A stretch of DNA of 64,000 nt from Flavobacterium sp. DG2-3 (GTDB lineage Bacteria; Bacteroidota; Bacteroidia; Flavobacteriales; Flavobacteriaceae): contig NZ_JAVAMB010000010.1 in NCBI RefSeq assembly GCF_030730925.1, forward strand, positions 1-64,000. The letters run 5' to 3'. Under the pieces are notes generated by a model. That model was not told where the DNA came from. It made no database searches and was given only the letters and a program-made list of their open reading frames with translations. Below, piece after piece: positions 59,369-64,000 of this stretch (position 1 is the first letter of the stretch; each line of letters begins with the position of its first letter). The position numbers and the translations under genes are program-made.

Positions 59369-59404
59369 AAAAACGAGATGTATTTTTAAGATACATCTCG
59401 TTTT
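59369..59404 (-). terminator. TonB receptor gene terminator
   Basis: Stem aaaacgagatgtat/atacatctcgtttt with a short loop and A/T flanks, 22 bp beyond the stop of the receptor gene on the minus strand. Confidence 0.9.
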
Positions 59405-59426
59405 AATACTAAAACTAACTAACCGC

Positions 59427-61973
59427 TTATAGAGAATACTTCAATGTAACTCCATAAGTTCTTTGATCACCAATAACTCCAGCATATTGTCCTGAGTTAC
59501 CACCTGCAGGCAATAATTGCTCGTAGTAATCTTTATTTAAAAGATTGCGTCCCCAAAACTGAACAGATAAACCTTGCGAAGCACGGAAACCTAAACGAGC
59601 ATTGAAAATTGCATATCCTTGTACGATTAAATATTTTGAAGCTGAAGGACTTGACGAGAATTCAGAACGTGCATAACCATCAGCAGCGAAATAGATTTTT
59701 CCAGCATTTCCAAAGAATCTTGCATTGTCAGAAAGCTCACCTCCAAGAGAACCTGCCCATCTTGAAGCTCCTGGCAATTCAGTTCCAGAAACATCTTTGA
59801 AGGCAACTGGTGCTCCAGTTTCTTCTAACGGAAGTGGTGCATTTGTAAATTTCACATATTTACCATCTGTATAAGTTGCAGCTCCATTTATTGTCAAGTG
59901 TGAATTGATAACAAAGCTAGCATCCAATTCTGCACCTCTTACACGAACTTTATCTGCATTGGCAAGATATCCACGGTTTACACCCAACTCAGCTGCCTGA
60001 ACGTTAGTTTGAAAATCTTTGATATCGGTATTAAAGAACGTTAAGTTGAAAATTGAGTTTTTAAACGGAGACGTTTTTACTCCAATTTCATAATGATTTA
60101 CTTTTTCTGGTTTTACTACTGCAAGTTCAGTTAATGGCTGCCCTGCAGCATTTGTTGGAAGTCCAGCTACGTTAACTCCAACTGGTTTGTAACTTTTAGC
60201 ATAAGTTGCATAAACATTGATTTTGTCTGATGCTTTGTAAGTAAGCGTTAAGTTTCCAGAAAAGTCTGTGTTATCTGTATCAGAATCAAATGCCTGATCG
60301 GAGTAAACTGATTTTTTTAAAGCCAATAAGGCTGGATCTGTAGTCTGAAGACCTCCGTATGTTTTACGAGAATAACTTGCATCTTTTTTATCAAAATTAT
60401 ATCTCAAACCTGGTAAAATGTGGAATCTTTCTGTAATCGCCCAATCAATCTGTCCGAATACAGCAGCACTAGAAGCTCTAATTCTTGCATCAGTTTTAAT
60501 TCCGTAACCTTCAAAAAGACCAGGAGTTTTCCATAATGGACTTGTTGTGCTTTGAGAGAATCTCCATTGTGCATTTCCAGATTCTTCTGTACCATCTGTC
60601 TGAGAAGTTTGATCGATAAAAAATACTCCGGCAACACCGCTAATTTTTGAAGTTAACTGACCAGCATAACGAACTTCTTGCGTAATCTGAGTTTGTCTGG
60701 TTGGGTTTTGAGATTTAGCTAAAACCTGCAATCCCGTAAAATCTCTGTCATTTGACGGATCCCAGTTCCAGAAACGCCAAGCCGTTGTAGAAGTCAATGT
60801 TCCACCGCCAATTTTAGTATCAATGTTTAATGAAACTCCTCCTAAATCTTGTCCAGAACGCCAAGGCGTATCATGATCTATTTTACGGTCAAAAGCGTTT
60901 AAACTTGGCAATTGATAATTTAAGTCGGCAATAATAGCATCAAACTGACGGTATGCAGCCCTTTGAGTAGGGGCAACACCAGCAACAACCTGCGCATATC
61001 CGTCAGGACGCTGTGTTGTAAGATCTCCTGCAAAAATAATGTTTGTATTTTCGGTAGGAGTCCATAATAGTTGTCCTCTAAAACCTTGATTATTCAAAGT
61101 GTTGGTTGGTCTTCCTGTAGCAACGTTATCAATTAAACCGTCACGCTGAGTTCCAGAAAAAGATAAACGACCAGCTACTTTTTTTCCTAATGCTCCAGTA
61201 ATAGAAGCTTTAGCCTGCAAAAAGGCATAATTTCCATAACTTACTTCAAAATCGGCACCCGATGTAAAACTTGGTTTGCGAGAGGTGATGTTAAAAGCTC
61301 CAGAAGTAGTGTTTTTTCCAAATAAAGAACCTTGTGGTCCACGTAAAACTTCGATTTGTTCAACGTCAATAAAATCTAAAGTTGTCGCTGCTGGACGTGC
61401 ATAATAAACACCGTCAACGTAAAAACCAACTCCAGGATCGATACCATCATTTGTAAGTCCGAATGGAGAACCTAAACTTCTAATGTTGATTCCAGTATTT
61501 CTTGGGTTAGAAGAATATAATTGAACAGAAGGAACCAATTCTTTTATACGGTTTACGTTAAACGCTCCCGCTTGTTCTGCTTGTTTTCCTGTTACAACAG
61601 AAACGGCAATTGGCACGTCCTGTACTTTTTCGATTCTTCTTCTTGAAGAAACTACAACTTCTACCAATTGGTTTTCCTCGCGTAAAGTTACCAATAAAGG
61701 AGAAGCAGGAATTGCTGTAATTTCAAGTTCGTTGGTTTTGTATCCAATATATTGAACTAAAAGTGTAATAGGCAATTTCCCTTGAGATTCTATCGAAAAA
61801 CGTCCTTCAGAATCTGTAATTGTGCTAAATGTTGTTCCTTTAATTACCACATTGGCTGCTTCTAAAGGAATATTTTGATCTGTAGTTACAACTCCTTCAA
61901 TTTTTTGTGCGAATGAGATTGAGAACGTTAAAACTGCAAGTATTGTAAATATATTTTTTATAGATGTTTTCAT
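59427..61973 (-). CDS. TonB-dependent receptor
   Basis: 848-residue outer-membrane transporter. Signal peptide (1-22, LAVLTFSISFAQ), carboxypeptidase-D regulatory-like domain (24-108), and TonB plug (about 115-240: VQDVPIAVSVVTGKQAEQAGAFNVNRIKELVPSVQLYSSN... VEQIEVLRGPQGSLFGKNTTSGAFNITS). A 22-strand barrel ends in the family-typical FWGRNLLNKDYYEQ...RTYGVTLKYSL. The plug motifs IEVLRGPQGSLFGKNT are those of siderophore- and cofactor-type receptors rather than SusC. The next gene upstream is an Rrf2 regulator, and the upstream region holds a repeated sequence that may be its operator. Confidence 0.92.
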   Translation of the reverse strand: MKTSIKNIFTILAVLTFSISFAQKIEGVVTTDQNIPLEAANVVIKGTTFSTITDSEGRFSIESQGKLPITLLVQYIGYKTNELEITAIPASPLLVTLREENQLVEVVVSSRRRIEKVQDVPIAVSVVTGKQAEQAGAFNVNRIKELVPSVQLYSSNPRNTGINIRSLGSPFGLTNDGIDPGVGFYVDGVYYARPAATTLDFIDVEQIEVLRGPQGSLFGKNTTSGAFNITSRKPSFTSGADFEVSYGNYAFLQAKASITGALGKKVAGRLSFSGTQRDGLIDNVATGRPTNTLNNQGFRGQLLWTPTENTNIIFAGDLTTQRPDGYAQVVAGVAPTQRAAYRQFDAIIADLNYQLPSLNAFDRKIDHDTPWRSGQDLGGVSLNIDTKIGGGTLTSTTAWRFWNWDPSNDRDFTGLQVLAKSQNPTRQTQITQEVRYAGQLTSKISGVAGVFFIDQTSQTDGTEESGNAQWRFSQSTTSPLWKTPGLFEGYGIKTDARIRASSAAVFGQIDWAITERFHILPGLRYNFDKKDASYSRKTYGGLQTTDPALLALKKSVYSDQAFDSDTDNTDFSGNLTLTYKASDKINVYATYAKSYKPVGVNVAGLPTNAAGQPLTELAVVKPEKVNHYEIGVKTSPFKNSIFNLTFFNTDIKDFQTNVQAAELGVNRGYLANADKVRVRGAELDASFVINSHLTINGAATYTDGKYVKFTNAPLPLEETGAPVAFKDVSGTELPGASRWAGSLGGELSDNARFFGNAGKIYFAADGYARSEFSSSPSASKYLIVQGYAIFNARLGFRASQGLSVQFWGRNLLNKDYYEQLLPAGGNSGQYAGVIGDQRTYGVTLKYSL

Positions 61974-62106
61974 TTTTATATTAAGTATATGTGATTAGTA
62001 GAATTTAGAATTAAATTTTTTTTACCAGCACATACACATCATAAATGAAGCAGTATTCACAGTTGTGAATTTGTTATTATAGTTTTGCAAAAGATTTTTT
62101 CCACCT

Positions 62107-62202
62107 GATTTACTAGAAGGTACTTTCATGAGTTAAAATTTTGTAAATGATTAGTTAATTATTTTTGGCAAATATATATAATTAATTCTATCGATTTACT
62201 AG
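62107..62202 (-). promoter_or_regulatory. Repeated gatttactag sites upstream of the TonB receptor
   Basis: gatttactag occurs exactly at 62107-62116 and 62193-62202 in the 247-bp region between the rrf2-type gene and the TonB receptor. The second lies within an imperfect palindrome (ctatcgatttactagg). Paired sites next to an Rrf2 gene suggest operators for that regulator. Confidence 0.4.
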
Positions 62203-62220
62203 GATTTAGAAAATATTTTT

Positions 62221-62634
62221 TTATTTCTTCACTAATGAAGCAATTGTAATACCTTCCATAGCCTTCAAAGTTTTATCTCTAATCAGCATTAAACCGTGAC
62301 GCAGACTGCATTCGTCCTCGGTTTTGCAATCAGAGCAAGGCTCGTAAAAATTTAGAGAAGCACATGGCAAAAGTGCAATTGCACCGTCAAATAATCTGTG
62401 AATTTCTGCCAATGTAATGTCATTTTTAGATTTTATCAGGTAGTATCCGCCAAATTTTCCCTGCTTACTGCTTACAAAACGACCGCGTTTCAGATCTAAT
62501 AAAATCTGTTCCAAAAACTTTTTAGGAATATTAGCGCCATCCGCAATTTCTACTGTTCTAGAAATGTGATTTTCGTCTTGTTCTGCTAAATAAAGTAAGG
62601 CCTTAAGGGCATATTTTGCTTTATGTGATAACAT
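62221..62634 (-). CDS. Rrf2-family transcriptional regulator
   Basis: 137-residue winged-helix regulator of the Rrf2 family (relatives: IscR, CymR, NsrR). The N terminus MLSHKAKYALKALLYLAEQ and the wing QGKFGGYYLIKSKNDITLAEIHRLFDG are typical. Cys91, Cys100, Cys103 and Cys109 in PCASLNFYEPCSDCKTEDEC fit an Fe-S cluster-binding sensor. Likely target: the downstream TonB receptor. Upstream, the minus strand carries TATCTTTG (62699-62692), a perfect -7 element, 58 bp before the ATG. Confidence 0.88.
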   Translation of the reverse strand: MLSHKAKYALKALLYLAEQDENHISRTVEIADGANIPKKFLEQILLDLKRGRFVSSKQGKFGGYYLIKSKNDITLAEIHRLFDGAIALLPCASLNFYEPCSDCKTEDECSLRHGLMLIRDKTLKAMEGITIASLVKK

Positions 62635-62691
62635 CTATTTTTTAATTATGAATTATAAATTATGAATTAAATTTTGAATTTAAAATATCTT

Positions 62692-62699
62692 CAAAGATA
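62692..62699 (-). promoter_or_regulatory. -7 promoter element of the rrf2-type gene
   Basis: Minus strand TATCTTTG, a perfect TAnnTTTG. No TTG at ideal spacing; a TTA at 22 bp is the nearest candidate. Confidence 0.5.
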
Positions 62700-62743
62700 A
62701 CTTGAAACTTTAAACAAAACTTAAAACATGAAACAAAATTTAA

Positions 62744-63586
62744 TTACCAGCCTCCGCTAGATCCTCCGCCAGAGAAACCTCCACCGCCAAATCCGCCGCC
62801 GAAGCCACCGCCACCGCCGAAACCGCCTCCAGAAGATCCGCCACCGAATCCTCCAAATCCGCCGCCTCCACCGCTTCTTCCAAGATTACTTAGAATGATG
62901 ACATCGAGCAGGCTAGGGCCACCGCCGCCATTGTTGCCAGAATTTCCTCCACCGCCTCGTTTATTTCGAGAAAGTAGAATTAAAACAATTACAACAATTA
63001 CGATAAAAGGAAGAATAGGAAAGTCTTGTCCTTTATTGGTTGTTTTGCGTTCGCCTTTAAATTTTCCTTTAAAAACATCAATAATAGCATCAGTTCCTTT
63101 GTCAAGACCGTTGTAAAAACTTCCCGCCTTGAATTCTGGTATTATAATATTTCTAATAATAGTTCCACCAATACCTGCCGTTAAACGATCTTCAAGACCG
63201 TAACCTGGATTGATGGCAATTTTCTTTTCATTTTTAGCTAAAAGAATTACAACGCCATTATCGTCTTCTTTTGTTCCTCCAATTCCCCAAGTTTGTCCCC
63301 ATTTTGTTGCCAGTTGGCTTACATCTTCTCCTTTTAAACTTTCAATAGTAATTACCACAATTTGAGTAGTTGTAGAATCGGAGTAGCGAACTAGTTTTTC
63401 TTCTAATTGTGCTTTTTCTGTTGAACTTAAAATGTTGGCATAATCATAAACAGAAGTCTGAAAACTTGGTTTTGGCGGAATCTCAAATTGCGCAAAAATA
63501 GCATTGCTGATAAATAATGCGATAAACAAAAAAGTAATCTGAAAAATTCTATTGGAATTTGTGATTTTGTTTTTAGAAATTTTCAT
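62744..63586 (-). CDS. TPM-domain protein (YgcG-like) with Gly-rich tail
   Basis: 280-residue membrane protein. Signal peptide (about 12-32), TPM domain (about 38-160: VYDYANILSSTEKAQLEEKL... TQIVVITIESLKG... NDGVVILLAKNEKKIAINPGYGLEDRLTAG), one transmembrane helix (PFIVIVVIVLILL) and a glycine-rich C-terminal tail ending GGSSGGW. TPM domains have been linked to acid phosphatase activity and photosystem repair; the function in Bacteroidota is unknown. It follows a second TPM gene by 3 bp, as in the common LemA-TPM-TPM cluster. Confidence 0.9.
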   Translation of the reverse strand: MKISKNKITNSNRIFQITFLFIALFISNAIFAQFEIPPKPSFQTSVYDYANILSSTEKAQLEEKLVRYSDSTTTQIVVITIESLKGEDVSQLATKWGQTWGIGGTKEDDNGVVILLAKNEKKIAINPGYGLEDRLTAGIGGTIIRNIIIPEFKAGSFYNGLDKGTDAIIDVFKGKFKGERKTTNKGQDFPILPFIVIVVIVLILLSRNKRGGGGNSGNNGGGGPSLLDVIILSNLGRSGGGGGFGGFGGGSSGGGFGGGGGFGGGFGGGGFSGGGSSGGW

Positions 63587-63589
63587 TAT

Positions 63590-64000
63590 TTATCCTTTTG
63601 AGATTTCGTTAGATAATTCGTTTACATCATCTTCCTGAGAAGGAAAATATTTTTTAAGCTGTGTACCGGCATTTAAGATGCCCTCAACAATTCCTTGTTT
63701 AAAGTTTCCAGCTTTAAAGTGGTTGGTCATAATGTCTTTGGTACAATCCCAAAAATCATTGGCTACCAAATCATTAATTCCTTTGTCTCCACAAATTACA
63801 AAGTTTTTGTCGTCAACTGCAAAATAGAGCAATACGCCATTTTTTAGTTTCGTTTCGTCCATTCGCAATTCATGAAAAACTTCTAAAGCCCTGTCAAAAT
63901 GGACTTTAGAAGTTGTTTTTTCTATATGAACTCTAATTTCGCCAGAAGTATTATTTTCGGCCATGCGAATAGCTTCAACAATTTCTTGCTCTTCTTCTTT
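63590..64000 (-). CDS. TPM-domain protein, 5' end beyond window
   Basis: Second TPM-domain protein without Gly-rich tail. An ATG at 63964 is available, but the frame stays open to the window edge and encodes family sequence before it (KEEEQEIVEAIR preceding MAENNTSGEIRVHIEKT), so the true start lies outside. At least 136 residues are seen, with GVLLYFAVDDKNFVICGDKGINDLV as the domain core. Co-transcribed with the following TPM gene (3-bp gap). A LemA gene would be expected just upstream, outside the window. Confidence 0.88.
   Translation of the reverse strand, partial: KEEEQEIVEAIRMAENNTSGEIRVHIEKTTSKVHFDRALEVFHELRMDETKLKNGVLLYFAVDDKNFVICGDKGINDLVANDFWDCTKDIMTNHFKAGNFKQGIVEGILNAGTQLKKYFPSQEDDVNELSNEISKG

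Noticed and set aside
62895..63116. Proline-rich plus-strand ORF over the TPM gene
   Set aside because: It is the antisense of the glycine-rich tail; no promoter or homology.

Overview
The window is a chromosomal segment of a Flavobacterium-like member of the Bacteroidota. Four things point there: an intact gldK-gldL-gldM-gldN-gldO type IX secretion/gliding locus, AT-rich A-heavy intergenic DNA, Bacteroidota-type promoters (TTG/TTA, about 19 bp, TAnnTTTG), and families largely confined to that phylum (DUF4494, DUF2490, SusC-style carboxypeptidase-regulatory TonB receptors). No rRNA, phage, plasmid backbone, integrase, transposase or CRISPR array is visible.

Layout. 0-11 kb: heptamer tandem repeat, topA, a degenerate arginase-fold protein, then gldKLMN and the paralog gldO, whose products build the type IX secretion motor and outer-membrane ring. 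10-20 kb: FAD oxidoreductase, DUF983 protein, ABC-F ATPase, a divergent App1 phosphatase/diacylglycerol-kinase-like pair, a GNAT/FemAB-like enzyme, DUF1761 and LRR proteins, interspersed with several dispersed inverted-repeat elements. 19.5-29.5 kb: polyprenyl synthase without a standard start codon, PQQ-type propeller, tRNA-Glu, a small double-glycine (bacteriocin-like) peptide, an initiator tRNA with a truncated copy, a GT39-like glycosyltransferase, DUF4494, an aspartyl-protease-like protein and an XRE regulator. 29.6-36.4 kb: GH130 enzyme, the radical-SAM/TIGR03915 DNA-repair pair, an ars operon with repeated operator sequence, and an exported actin/Ppx-fold protein. 36.7-43.9 kb: a 1617-aa DnaQ-RecQ-UvrD fusion, a TPR protein and a YiaAB protein. 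44-51 kb: an RsgA-like GTPase behind a roughly 290-nt structured leader with a 12-codon leader ORF, lipoprotein, tiny membrane peptides beside a CPBP protease, azoreductase/LysR pair, then a decaying region of hypothetical and broken genes with GC-rich repeats, ending in a second copy of the initiator-tRNA cassette. 51.6-64 kb: era, a CHAP protein, der, two TonB-dependent receptors, DUF2490, an Rrf2 regulator and two TPM-domain proteins (the last cut by the window edge).

The strongest candidate for something new is the leader of the RsgA-like gene (44.04-44.34 kb). The last codons of its short leader ORF form one arm of a perfect 14-bp helix whose other arm lies directly before the GTPase start codon. 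That is the architecture of a ribosome-stalling translational attenuator, placed here on a ribosome-assembly GTPase. Other points worth attention are the duplicated initiator-tRNA cassettes with tRNA fragments, the orphan double-glycine peptide, terminators that carry promoter -7 motifs in the gldN/gldO duplication, and several unnamed dispersed repeats.
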